Below are positions 27,991-37,112 of a stretch of DNA of 55,469 nt, piece after piece (position 1 is the stretch's first letter; each line of letters begins with the position of its first letter). Location: positions 1-55,469 of the forward strand of contig CAMYJZ010000005.1 of NCBI GenBank assembly GCA_947258845.1. Direction: 5' to 3'. Made by a program: the position numbers and the translations under genes. A model generated the notes under the pieces. The model worked only from the letters and a program-made list of their open reading frames with translations. It ran no database searches and was not told where the DNA came from. Source of the stretch: an uncultured Ectothiorhodospiraceae bacterium. GTDB lineage: Bacteria; Pseudomonadota; Gammaproteobacteria; UBA9214.

Positions 27991-28230
27991 TTATTTTTCC
28001 CATTCCTTGACGATGGTCTCCTCGCGGTGTTCAAGCAGACGTTCTTCGGCTTCGGCCTGGTTTTCTGCAAAGATGATCCTGTACTGATGCTTGCTGTCTG
28101 CCGCCTGTTCGGCCCGCATCGTCCTTACATCCTTCTTGGCAGCCTGGTATTTCTCGTATTCCTTTACCAGTTCGAGGGACTTGGCGGTTGCCGTCTCGCC
28201 GGGCGTGATTTTGTATATATAGTAGGGCAT
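27991..28230 (-). CDS. hypothetical small charged protein
   Basis: MPYYIYKITPGETATAKSLELVKEYEKYQAAKKDVRTMRAEQAADSKHQYRIIFAENQAEAEERLLE. Confidence 0.7.
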   Translation of the reverse strand: MPYYIYKITPGETATAKSLELVKEYEKYQAAKKDVRTMRAEQAADSKHQYRIIFAENQAEAEERLLEHREETIVKEWEK

Positions 28231-28292
28231 GGTGTCGTTCCGTTGAGGTGATGGGTGATACCCGTGATAATCAAGCCATTATAACAATGCAA

Positions 28293-28685
28293 TTATTCAG
28301 GTATCCAAGCCGGTTCGTATTCATGCCGGCCAGGCCGAAGTCGCTTGTAATTCCTGATCATGATGATGGTTTTATGCAGTGCTGCTGCATCGATGCGGGG
28401 CACATTCAGGCCCACCCGGAGTTTCCGCATGCCGTCTGCCGTTGTGCCCACCTCGATGAACTGGGGCAGTGAGAGACCCGCGGCAGGCTGTTCCCCGGCC
28501 GGGTAGAGTTCACGGAATTCATGGGCCAGGGTGACAATCACGGCGTCCCAGATCACCTCATTCCCCTGGAAGCTGCCCGTGAACAGGATGTGGGCACGGC
28601 CGGAGGCGATGGGCGTGACGGGACGGTAGTCCAGCCCGTCACGTTCGAGCCCTTCCTTAAAGTGCCTGATTGTGTCGCTCGCCAC
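28293..28685 (-). CDS. hypothetical protein
   Basis: Coherent 130-aa ORF overlapping the start of the next tightly linked gene. Confidence 0.65.
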   Translation of the reverse strand: MASDTIRHFKEGLERDGLDYRPVTPIASGRAHILFTGSFQGNEVIWDAVIVTLAHEFRELYPAGEQPAAGLSLPQFIEVGTTADGMRKLRVGLNVPRIDAAALHKTIIMIRNYKRLRPGRHEYEPAWIPE

Positions 28686-28983
28686 TGCTTTCCTCGAAAA
28701 TGACGCTGCTTATTCGGGAATTGTGGAGCACGATACAACCCGCCTGGCGCGATATCCCGTTATCACTGTAGTCGAAGACATAGGTGCGCCTGAGACCAAG
28801 GTCGTCGGCGTTTCTGTAGTAGGGCCTGATATTCTTCAGCGAAACCGTGCCATCGAGAAACTGGAGGCCCTGGTGTGCGCATGCGGTGCGCGCGGTCCGG
28901 ATGGCGATGTCCCGACATTTCAGGCTGGCCTGCCAGAACCATACCAGGACAACAATGCAGAAAAGGAGGGTCAGTGAGGACAT
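28657..28983 (-). CDS. DUF3301 domain protein
   Basis: N-terminal TM; VWFWQASLKCRDIAIRTARTACAHQGLQFLDGTVSL. Confidence 0.88.
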   Translation of the reverse strand: MSSLTLLFCIVVLVWFWQASLKCRDIAIRTARTACAHQGLQFLDGTVSLKNIRPYYRNADDLGLRRTYVFDYSDNGISRQAGCIVLHNSRISSVIFEESSGERHNQAL

Positions 28984-29133
28984 GGGGCTGAGGTGATGGA
29001 TAAGCTGGAATTATAAGGGTTTTTTCGACGGCAGCGGCCTGCTGCACGGTTAATTCACACTTGTCAGGCCGGGGGCCATGCTAGAATAACCGCTGAAATC
29101 GATTCTGATGGGCGAAATAACGGTACTTTTCAC

Positions 29134-29535
29134 ATGGCGGGACTGACGCAGGAAGACCGGGTGGACCTGGGCCGCATGGTGGTCAACATGCTGGATGACT
29201 GGGGTATCAAGCCCTCCGACCAGGTGAACGTGCTGGCCCTGCCCGATGGAACACCCACCCGGATGCTGCGCCGCTACCACGAGGACACCCCCCTGCCGGA
29301 TGACCCGGATGTGCTTATACGAGTCGAGCACCTGATGGGGATTGCCGATGCCCTGCGCACCACCTTCCCGCGCAATGCCAATATCGGTCTGCTGTGGCTG
29401 AAGCAACCCTGCAAGCGGCTCCGCCGCCGCCGTCCCATGGATATAATGATCGAAGACGGCCTGAGCGGTCTGATTACCGTCCGCACCCATCTCGACTGTT
29501 CATTTGCCTGGCGGGAGTCGGAGCGCACGGACTGA
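29134..29535 (+). CDS. MbcA/ParS/Xre-type antitoxin-like protein without adjacent toxin
   Basis: HLMGIADALRTTFPRNANIGLLWLKQPCKRLRRRRPMDIMIEDGLSGLITVRTHLDC resembles the toxin-binding domain. Confidence 0.65.
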   Translation: MAGLTQEDRVDLGRMVVNMLDDWGIKPSDQVNVLALPDGTPTRMLRRYHEDTPLPDDPDVLIRVEHLMGIADALRTTFPRNANIGLLWLKQPCKRLRRRRPMDIMIEDGLSGLITVRTHLDCSFAWRESERTD

Positions 29536-29605
29536 CACCGCGTCAGGGACGCACGATGTGTATAACGCATCCCGCTGAATTATCCCATCTCCCATGAATT
29601 CGCAG

Positions 29606-29682
29606 GGTGCGTTCCGCGCACCGACCGGGGCCACAACAATAAGAAACACCTGTAGGAGAGCCCCGCGGGCGCGATAAGCCAT
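29606..29682. repeat. two short REP-like palindromic segments
   Basis: ggtgcgttccgcgcacc (29606-29622) and tgtaggagagccccgcgggcgcgataagcc (about 29651-29680). Confidence 0.5.
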
Positions 29683-29840
29683 ACAGACAACCGGGATTCG
29701 ATCGCACCTGCCAAGCGCTCCTGAACCAATACCCATCCAAAGCCCGCGAAAAAATATTCTGAAACATCGCCGACCTGATGGTGCGTATAAAGAAACCTGC
29801 AGAATTTGTTACCAGATGAAGGGAAACGAAGAAATGCGTG

Positions 29841-30266
29841 TTATGACTTTTTTCGCTTACGACGCCCGGGCAGCTTGTAGCTGACGATAGTCTCGCAGAA
29901 ATCCGCGCATGGGATGGCGTCGACGGAACCGAAACCTTCGGCCGCGGCGGCCACCAGGCTGTCGATATCCTCAACGGTTGATCCCGGTCCGGTTGAAGAA
30001 CCCAGACTGTGCTGCAGGCCGAGCAGCCCGCCGTACTGGATCTTGACCAGCACACTGTGCGGCATCTTCAGCAAGTCATCCTCCACGCCGAACTCCGGCA
30101 GGGCGACATCCTTGAGACGCTGGAAAAACCGCTGGCAGCGTGCGTGGGCAGCCTCAGCCGCACAGGCGATCTCAGCGCCGCCGCGGCGTACGATCGGCCT
30201 GGCGTTGGTGCAGGCGAAATCCTCCTGTACCAGGGTCGAACTGAACGGGCAGATAAGTTCACTCAT
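29841..30266 (-). CDS. uncharacterised cysteine-containing protein, four-Cys family member B
   Basis: MSELICPFSSTLVQEDFACTNARPIVRRGGAEIACAAEAAHARC...YGGLLGLQHSL...ETIVSYKLPGRRKRKKS. Confidence 0.75.
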   Translation of the reverse strand: MSELICPFSSTLVQEDFACTNARPIVRRGGAEIACAAEAAHARCQRFFQRLKDVALPEFGVEDDLLKMPHSVLVKIQYGGLLGLQHSLGSSTGPGSTVEDIDSLVAAAAEGFGSVDAIPCADFCETIVSYKLPGRRKRKKS

Positions 30267-30380
30267 GACGGCACTTCCGGTTGCTATCCAGGCGGCCGAT
30301 TCAGACCCGGAGTTCAGATGGCATTCGCCTGGTTTGCAGCTTGACGATGTATGGGTAATCATCATGCCTACTCTTATTAA

Positions 30381-30752
30381 GTGCAAGGTGCAGCAGCCAT
30401 GAACAAGCCAGGAATCGTTACCGCGGTACCCAAGCGACGCTATAAATACGGTGAATTCAGTATGGTCATCCTCGGTGACATAGAAAGCAATGACGATAAA
30501 AAATACCATTATATCATGGCGGTTATCCGGGGTGCCGATCCTGAGCCGGGTATCTACATAACCGCGGAGCATGACCGCCCGGCATTACAGGGACGCAGTG
30601 AGTATAATATGAGTATTGTCATGCAGGATGGTGCCGAGGTGATCGGCTCATCAGGCGACTGGCATGATCTCGATGCGTTTGCCAATGAGGCCCTGGGGAT
30701 TGTGGGTCAGCTACTCAATCTCAGTGACGAGGAACCCTACAGGCTTATGTAG
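30381..30752 (+). CDS. hypothetical protein
   Basis: Coherent 123-aa ORF. Confidence 0.6.
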   Translation: MQGAAAMNKPGIVTAVPKRRYKYGEFSMVILGDIESNDDKKYHYIMAVIRGADPEPGIYITAEHDRPALQGRSEYNMSIVMQDGAEVIGSSGDWHDLDAFANEALGIVGQLLNLSDEEPYRLM

Positions 30753-30760
30753 ACCCGGGC

Positions 30761-31099
30761 ATGAATCTGAAGTCGGACAAGCGGCCAATGGCCTTGCTGG
30801 TAATATTCACCCTGATATGGCCCTCACTTGTCCAGGCCTTCTTCTGTTTCTCGGTCGGTGCGGGTACCGGCGGCAAGCATCGCAATCGTCATTACTCAGC
30901 GCCATACCCGCCTTCGACCTTTGGCGCAGTCGCCTATCCGTCGTTCAATTACAGTCCGATTCGATACAGTCCGGTGCGGCAGGAACAGCCATCACAAAAA
31001 CTTGTGCCGGTGGCGCCGGTTTCCAGTTCTGACCTGATGATAGAGGCAACTCCGGCTGAACCGGGCGGCAGTCCGGTCAAACAGCAGATCTTCGAGTGA
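30761..31099 (+). CDS. hypothetical exported protein
   Basis: Signal-peptide-like N-terminus, Pro/Ser/Tyr-rich remainder. Confidence 0.6.
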   Translation: MNLKSDKRPMALLVIFTLIWPSLVQAFFCFSVGAGTGGKHRNRHYSAPYPPSTFGAVAYPSFNYSPIRYSPVRQEQPSQKLVPVAPVSSSDLMIEATPAEPGGSPVKQQIFE

Positions 31100-31105
31100 A
31101 GCTGT

Positions 31106-33253
31106 CTACTTGACGATGTTCAGCGGTGTCAGGGTGGTGCGACTCTCGAGCATTTGCATGAATTCCTCCTCCGGCACGGGTGCGCTGAAAAGATGCCCCT
31201 GGATGACATAAATACCCTGTTGTCTGAAGAAGTTCATTTGCTTGATATTTTCGACACCTTCCGCGACAAGTGACAGGTCCAGGCTGTTGGCCATGGCAAT
31301 GATGGCCTGTGCGATCGACATATCACCCATGCTGTCAGGAATGTTTTTGACAAACGACTGGCCGATCTTGATGGTGTCGATTGGCAGGGTGTGCAGGTGA
31401 CTGAGCGAGGAATAACCGGTTCCGAAGTCATCAAGCGAGATGGATATCCCCAGTTTCTTGAGTTTTTCCAGGGTCAGGGTTGCGCTGTCCAGATTCTGTA
31501 TGGCCACGCTCTCGGTGATCTCGAAATCGACACTGTAGGAGCTGACCTGGAATTCGTCGATTGCCTGCTCGACAACACTGATCAGTCCGGGGCGGGATAA
31601 CTGTGTAGGCGACAGGTTGACGGCAATCCGCAGCCTGGGATGACCGGTATCATTCCAGTTCCTGAGTTTCCCGAAGGCGCTCCTGATCACCCACTCGCCT
31701 ATGGGCACGATGAGTCCGGTGTCCTCGGCAATAGGTATGAATTCCGCGGGAGGGATGATGCCCATGGTCGGATGGTTCCATAGGATCAGGGCCTCGGCAC
31801 CAAGGATCGTGTTCTTGCGGGTGTCCACAATGGGCTGATAAAGGAGCTCGAACTGATGTTTGTCGAGCGCTTTCCTCAGGTCGGTTTCAAGCATCAGGCG
31901 CTTGCGTGATTCCTCATTCATCTCGGCCGTGTAATACACCAGCCTGTTGCGTCCCAATCCCTTGGCGCGGTACATGCTGATGTCGGCGCTCTTGATGAGC
32001 GCATCCGTTGTTTTGCCGTCGTAGGGATAGATGCTGACACCGATACTGGTGGTTACATTCAATTCATAGCCGTCGCAGATGACGGGTTCGTTCAGGGCAT
32101 CAATGATGCGTTTACCGATATAGCCTGCATCCGAGGTCTTCTCGATAGTCGGCAAGAGCACCATGAACTCGTCGCCACCCAGGCGCGCGACGGTGTCGTC
32201 CTCGCGGATGCAGCTCTCCAGGCGCTTGGCCACGACCTTCAGCAGCTGGTCGCCTATGGCATGTCCAAGCGAGTCGTTGATGATCTTGAAGCGGTCAAGA
32301 TCAAGGAACAGCAGACCCGCAAGTGAATTTTCCCTATGCGCGTGAGAAAGGCCGATGCCGATCCTGTCGATCAGCAGGGAACGATTGGGCAGTCCGGTCA
32401 ATGCATCATGATGGGCGTGATATTCCATCTTGCCGGCAATTTGTTCGGCCTCATGCTTGGCGGCCTCCAGCTCCCTGTTCGCCAGTTCAAGGTCAGCTGT
32501 TCGCCTGGTGACCAGATGCTCGAGTTCCGAGCGGTGTAATTCAAGTTCCTTGTCGCGGACCTGGATCTGTTCGAGCATCTCGTTGAAGTCACACATCAGG
32601 TTGCCAACTTCGTCCTTGCTATCGCATTCAAGGCGCAAGGAATAGTTCTTCTCTGTCGTGATTTTCCTGGCAATATCCGAGAGCAGTAGCAGGGGATCGG
32701 TAATGATGTGCTGCATCCTCTCGCTCAGAAGGAAGGAGAGCAGCAGGGAAGCGAACAATACCAGCAGGGCCACGATGACATGCCATGACAGGTGATCATG
32801 AATCTGCTTGATATCCGAGCGCAGGTGGACATGGCCGACGTGTACACCCTCGTGAGTGATCGTGTTACTGATATCAATGAAATTCTTCCAGAAAAGGGTA
32901 TTGTCAGCATTTGAATGCAATTCCGGAGTCTTGTGCTCCATGCCCGGCTTTGTGTAGGTTGCGAATTGCTCGTAGTCAGGGCCATAGATCGTGGCGGCCA
33001 GGATATTATCCTGGTATTTCAGGAACTCGAGTGTTTCTTCTGCCGCGATATTGTCCCTGAACAAGATCGCGGCCTTGCTGTTCGCGGCAATGATCTCGGC
33101 CATGGTTTGCAGGTTGTTGACGGCAAACTGGCGTGCATTGGTCCTTTCGGTGAAGGTGAATACCGATACGGCAAGGGTGAGAGACACCAGGCTGACAAGC
33201 ATGATGATCAGCGTGATCTTGCGTCGTATCGAGATGTTCCGGAGCAGCTTCAT
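31106..33253 (-). CDS. membrane GGDEF-EAL protein (c-di-GMP metabolism)
   Basis: HAMP-like linker, ARLGGDEFMVLLP, GAEALILWNHP, DDFGTGYSSLSHL; both active-site motifs intact. Confidence 0.95.
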   Translation of the reverse strand: MKLLRNISIRRKITLIIMLVSLVSLTLAVSVFTFTERTNARQFAVNNLQTMAEIIAANSKAAILFRDNIAAEETLEFLKYQDNILAATIYGPDYEQFATYTKPGMEHKTPELHSNADNTLFWKNFIDISNTITHEGVHVGHVHLRSDIKQIHDHLSWHVIVALLVLFASLLLSFLLSERMQHIITDPLLLLSDIARKITTEKNYSLRLECDSKDEVGNLMCDFNEMLEQIQVRDKELELHRSELEHLVTRRTADLELANRELEAAKHEAEQIAGKMEYHAHHDALTGLPNRSLLIDRIGIGLSHAHRENSLAGLLFLDLDRFKIINDSLGHAIGDQLLKVVAKRLESCIREDDTVARLGGDEFMVLLPTIEKTSDAGYIGKRIIDALNEPVICDGYELNVTTSIGVSIYPYDGKTTDALIKSADISMYRAKGLGRNRLVYYTAEMNEESRKRLMLETDLRKALDKHQFELLYQPIVDTRKNTILGAEALILWNHPTMGIIPPAEFIPIAEDTGLIVPIGEWVIRSAFGKLRNWNDTGHPRLRIAVNLSPTQLSRPGLISVVEQAIDEFQVSSYSVDFEITESVAIQNLDSATLTLEKLKKLGISISLDDFGTGYSSLSHLHTLPIDTIKIGQSFVKNIPDSMGDMSIAQAIIAMANSLDLSLVAEGVENIKQMNFFRQQGIYVIQGHLFSAPVPEEEFMQMLESRTTLTPLNIVK

Positions 33254-33861
33254 CGCGCTGTCACCTTTTCTTCCCGAATGATGGTGGCGAGGGACAGCAG
33301 CTTCGAACTGATCTTCAGACCCGCTTGCTCGGCGGCATCCACGTTGATGTCGAAACGCACCTTGTTGTCTACGAGCTTTAACCGGATGATGCCGCCATGC
33401 AAGGTGAAGTCATCGATGTCGCTGACGGTAAGCACCGGTTTTCCGGTGAGCCACCCCAGCGTTTCCTCGATGCGCCCGGTTTCAGACTCACTGATAAATG
33501 CCAGCTGGCATGACTGCATGCTTTCCCCGGCTGCCAGTCGGCTGACCTTCAGTGGTACCCCATTCACCTTTTTACCCGAAAGTGAATCGAGCGCTCCCTC
33601 GAAGGGATCATGGCCGAGCACGCATAATCGGAACTGGGCGTTGTCTTGCAGCGCCATTTCCGGCCAGCTGGTGAAGCTGGAAAAGTTGTAGAGAAAGGCG
33701 GCCTTGATACGGTATTCGTTATCTGCCTGCTCATCGCCCAGGCTCGCACTGCCGTGGAGGAGCAGCAGGGAAAGCAACAGGCCGTGTGTCACCCGTCTAA
33801 TACACCCGGTCATCCCGGGGTCATCCCGGGTGCAAGCTGTCTGTATTCGCACTCCGGGCAC
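33250..33861 (-). CDS. YfiR family periplasmic regulator (DUF4154)
   Basis: YRIKAAFLYNFSSFTSWPEM, RLCVLGHDPFEGAL, LTVSDIDDFTLHGGIIRL. Confidence 0.9.
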   Translation of the reverse strand: MPGVRIQTACTRDDPGMTGCIRRVTHGLLLSLLLLHGSASLGDEQADNEYRIKAAFLYNFSSFTSWPEMALQDNAQFRLCVLGHDPFEGALDSLSGKKVNGVPLKVSRLAAGESMQSCQLAFISESETGRIEETLGWLTGKPVLTVSDIDDFTLHGGIIRLKLVDNKVRFDINVDAAEQAGLKISSKLLSLATIIREEKVTAR

Positions 33862-33863
33862 GA

Positions 33864-35936
33864 TCAGAACTCCCAGACGCTCTTGACGTAGATGCTGCGT
33901 TCAACACCCGTTGGCCGGGTTGCGATGAAATCCGGGAGGAACTCGGGATGTTCGCTGTCCAGCAGGTTCTGGCCTGTCAGCGAGATCTCCAGGCCACTGC
34001 GCGGTTTCCATCCCAGATTCAGGTCCAGTTCCGTGTAGCCGTCGACATCCACCCCGTTGACGCTGATGTCGTCCACATGGCGCAGGGTTGCATCGAGCGC
34101 CAGACCCCTGCCCAGATCGAATGAAGACCTGACCATGGCCTGGTGTTGCGGGCAGCTGTCTTCACTGCGCTCTGCAGCAGAGTCGCGGCTGTCGCCGGTG
34201 AGATGCAGTGAGGTATTGAGATAGCTGTAGCTTGCGTGCAGGTCCCAGCCCCGCCGTACCCTGAAGCGGGCTGCGAGTTCGATACCGTGGGTCTCACCCT
34301 CCATGTGGTTATCGAATGCCAGCAGGATAGCGGCTGGCGACATGCTGATCGGGTCCAGCGTGCGCAGCTCGTCGTATTCATTGTAGAAGGCCGCCACGTC
34401 GATCGACCACCGGTTACCGTCATTGATGCGATACCCCAGTTCATAGGCCGTTAGATTTTCCGAGTTGAACTGTGTATTGCCCGTGGCATACAGCGGTACG
34501 CCCGGGTCCTCTGCCGGTGCAGGCAGGAGTCGCAGGCTGACATCGTGCTCACCGCGAGATGGGGTGCGCACGGCACGGGAAACGGCGCCCCAGACAGTGC
34601 GTCTTTCATCCACCAGCCAGCTGAAGCGCAGGTTCGGCTGGACTTCGGTACCGCTGAAGTCGTTGTGTTCGAACTTGGAGCCGACAGTGAGGCGCAGATC
34701 GGATGTCAGGCTGATTTCGTCCTGGATGAAGGCACTGAACAGGTTCACATTGCGCCCTGACGGATCGAGACTGAAACCGGGATTGTTCCTGGTGGTATCG
34801 CGGATGTGACGAAAGCCGATCCCCCACACGATATCGTGAGTCCTGGCGAGTCGAAGGTTATGCTGAAAGTCGATATCCAGGATATCGCGGTCTTCGTACA
34901 AAACGATCTCGTCGCGTTTGACGTGATCGATATAGGCCTGCAATGCGAATCCTGTGTCATCCTGCGCTGCCCGTTGCCAGCGGAACAGCAGGTTGCCACC
35001 GGATAATTCGGTGTCACCGATAAATGTCCCGGGTGGATAGTTCATTGGCCCGGTCGCGATATTCACCAGTTCACCGGCCTTGCCCTGATAGTAGTCACCC
35101 TGCAGGGTGAAGGAATCACGTGTGCCCCGGTCCCAGTCCGAGCGGAAGCCGATTTGTCCGAGTTCCCAGTCATCGTGGGCCCCGAGTGGATTGCTGCCTT
35201 CATCCCGGCTGGAGTATTTCGCATAAACCCGGTAGTCCGCGCCGTTATCCAGCCTGCCGCCGTGACGTACGCTACCGAAGCCGCGTTCCTCGTTGCCGGC
35301 GCCGGCCGTGACCAGGGTTCCCCGGGTATCGCCCGCCTGCCGGGTGATGATGTTGATTACGCCGTTCACGGCGTTGGCACCCCAGAGGGTGCCGCCGGGG
35401 CCGCGGATCACCTCGATGCGCTCGATGTCTTCCAGGGGGACGTCATGCGACTCCCAGTAGACGCCGGCGAACAACGGGGTGTAGACACTGCGCCCGTCGA
35501 TCAGCACCAGCAGCTTGTTGGCGAAGCGGCTGTTGAAGCCGCGCGCGGTAATGGCCCACTTGTTGGCATCGATGCGTGCCACCTGCAGACCGGGGACACG
35601 GCGCAGGGCATCGGGCAGGCTGTTCACGCCCCAGCGGCGCAGGTCCTCATTGCTGATCACGAAAATCGCGGCGGCGGCCTCGGAGTGCTTCTGGGGTTTT
35701 TTGCTGACAGAGGTCACCTCGATGTCCATCAGGGCCTCGAGGCTCATCGCGATGAGGTCATCGGGCGGGGTATCCGTTCCGGCATGCACCGGCAGCGATG
35801 CCACCAGGAGCGCCAGCAGGCCCAGAAATGCCCTGCCGGCATGGTGGAACGGCCGGGTCAGACGGATTCCCCTGGTCGCATAAACGGCCGTGCCGCTAGC
35901 GCAGTGGGTCCCGACCCCGCAGGTCAGTTCGATCAA
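33864..35936 (-). CDS. TonB-dependent outer membrane receptor
   Basis: Plug domain VTSVSKKPQKHSEAAAAIFVISNEDLRRWGVNSLPDALRRVPGLQVARID, VIRGPGGTLWGANAVNGVINIIT; C-terminal aromatic SIYVKSVWEF. Confidence 0.95.
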   Translation of the reverse strand: MIELTCGVGTHCASGTAVYATRGIRLTRPFHHAGRAFLGLLALLVASLPVHAGTDTPPDDLIAMSLEALMDIEVTSVSKKPQKHSEAAAAIFVISNEDLRRWGVNSLPDALRRVPGLQVARIDANKWAITARGFNSRFANKLLVLIDGRSVYTPLFAGVYWESHDVPLEDIERIEVIRGPGGTLWGANAVNGVINIITRQAGDTRGTLVTAGAGNEERGFGSVRHGGRLDNGADYRVYAKYSSRDEGSNPLGAHDDWELGQIGFRSDWDRGTRDSFTLQGDYYQGKAGELVNIATGPMNYPPGTFIGDTELSGGNLLFRWQRAAQDDTGFALQAYIDHVKRDEIVLYEDRDILDIDFQHNLRLARTHDIVWGIGFRHIRDTTRNNPGFSLDPSGRNVNLFSAFIQDEISLTSDLRLTVGSKFEHNDFSGTEVQPNLRFSWLVDERRTVWGAVSRAVRTPSRGEHDVSLRLLPAPAEDPGVPLYATGNTQFNSENLTAYELGYRINDGNRWSIDVAAFYNEYDELRTLDPISMSPAAILLAFDNHMEGETHGIELAARFRVRRGWDLHASYSYLNTSLHLTGDSRDSAAERSEDSCPQHQAMVRSSFDLGRGLALDATLRHVDDISVNGVDVDGYTELDLNLGWKPRSGLEISLTGQNLLDSEHPEFLPDFIATRPTGVERSIYVKSVWEF

Positions 35937-36333
35937 AATCCTGTTTGTCTTGATGTTTTGGATTGTGGATTTCCCGTAAACAATGGCCCCGCTGTGCCGG
36001 GGCGCCGCCTGCCCGCGCTCCCGTGTCGGTGCTGATTAGGCTATCGGCTGAAGAGGTCGCTTCTTGAGCGGGCGCATGCAAATAAAATACATAAATATCA
36101 GTAAGATATATGGATTTCGTCGAGGGTCGTGATTGCCGCGCCTGCGCGGGCGGCTGGGTCCCCGGCGGATAGCCGCTGAGTCGAATTTGCGGGTGGCCGG
36201 GCTGCGCGTGGGCCTGGCGCCCCGGGGCCGGGGCCGGGGCAACAACGGGAATATTATTATTTGACAATAAATATCAATCAGATAGGATCGTCCAAGGGGA
36301 GATGTTTATGGTGTAAACATAGCTTGGCGGGGC

Positions 36334-36957
36334 ATGCAAATGACAGGGCACAGTACAACCGGGCACTACCATCACGGGGATCTCAGGAATGCCCTGTTGC
36401 AGGCCGCCGGGAAGTTGCTGCGGGAACAGGGCATCGTCGGCTTCAGCCTGCGGGATGTTGCCAGGGCCGCCGGTGTCAGTCACGCCGCCCCCTATCGGCA
36501 CTTCAGGGACAAGGCGGCGCTGTTGCGGGCCTTGTCCGGACTGGGCTTCGAACACCTGCATGCGGCACTGACGGAGGCAGCCGCAAGCAGGCGGGGACCG
36601 GAGCAGATCCTGATCGAGGTGACACGGGTCTACGTGCACACGGTGATGCAGAATCCCGGCATGACCCGGCTGATGTTCGGCACTGTCATCAGCGCAGAGG
36701 GCGATGCCGGTAATGCACCGGCAGCGTCATCGATCCTGGAGGTGTTCCTCGGGATCATCAAGGCGGGATTTGCCGTCGGCGCCTTTCGCGACCGCGACCC
36801 TCGGGAGCTGGCGCTGGTGGCGTGGTCGACGATGCACGGCCTGGCCATGCTGGCGGTTGGCGAGGTAGTGGATGCCAAGTATAAGGATATGAAGGAGCTG
36901 GATGCATTGGCACGCACTGTTGCCGAAAATGTTATCTATGGAATTTCCAGGTCATGA
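36334..36957 (+). CDS. TetR/AcrR family regulator
   Basis: YHHGDLRNALLQAAGKLLREQGIVGFSLRDVARAAGVSHAAPYRHFRDKAALLRAL. Confidence 0.93.
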   Translation: MQMTGHSTTGHYHHGDLRNALLQAAGKLLREQGIVGFSLRDVARAAGVSHAAPYRHFRDKAALLRALSGLGFEHLHAALTEAAASRRGPEQILIEVTRVYVHTVMQNPGMTRLMFGTVISAEGDAGNAPAASSILEVFLGIIKAGFAVGAFRDRDPRELALVAWSTMHGLAMLAVGEVVDAKYKDMKELDALARTVAENVIYGISRS

Positions 36958-37112
36958 GACCGCTCCGCCTTGCCTGTAGGGATTATCTGAAAGCCTTGTA
37001 AGGGGGTCTGTGCATGCTTGTATCTGCGCATGTCGGTTTCTACACTCGGGACAGCTAGGGGCATCAGCTGTCGTAGTGGAAAGATCCGGGAATCAATTCA
37101 GGAGCGCAGGGA

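Noticed and set aside
35154-36035. 293-aa plus-strand ORF opposite the TonB receptor
   Set aside because: Antisense to a clear TonB plug domain, no recognisable fold.
35937-36333. Possible riboswitch upstream of the TonB receptor
   Set aside because: GC-rich region with A/T-rich patches, but I could not recognise a cobalamin, TPP or other riboswitch core by eye.
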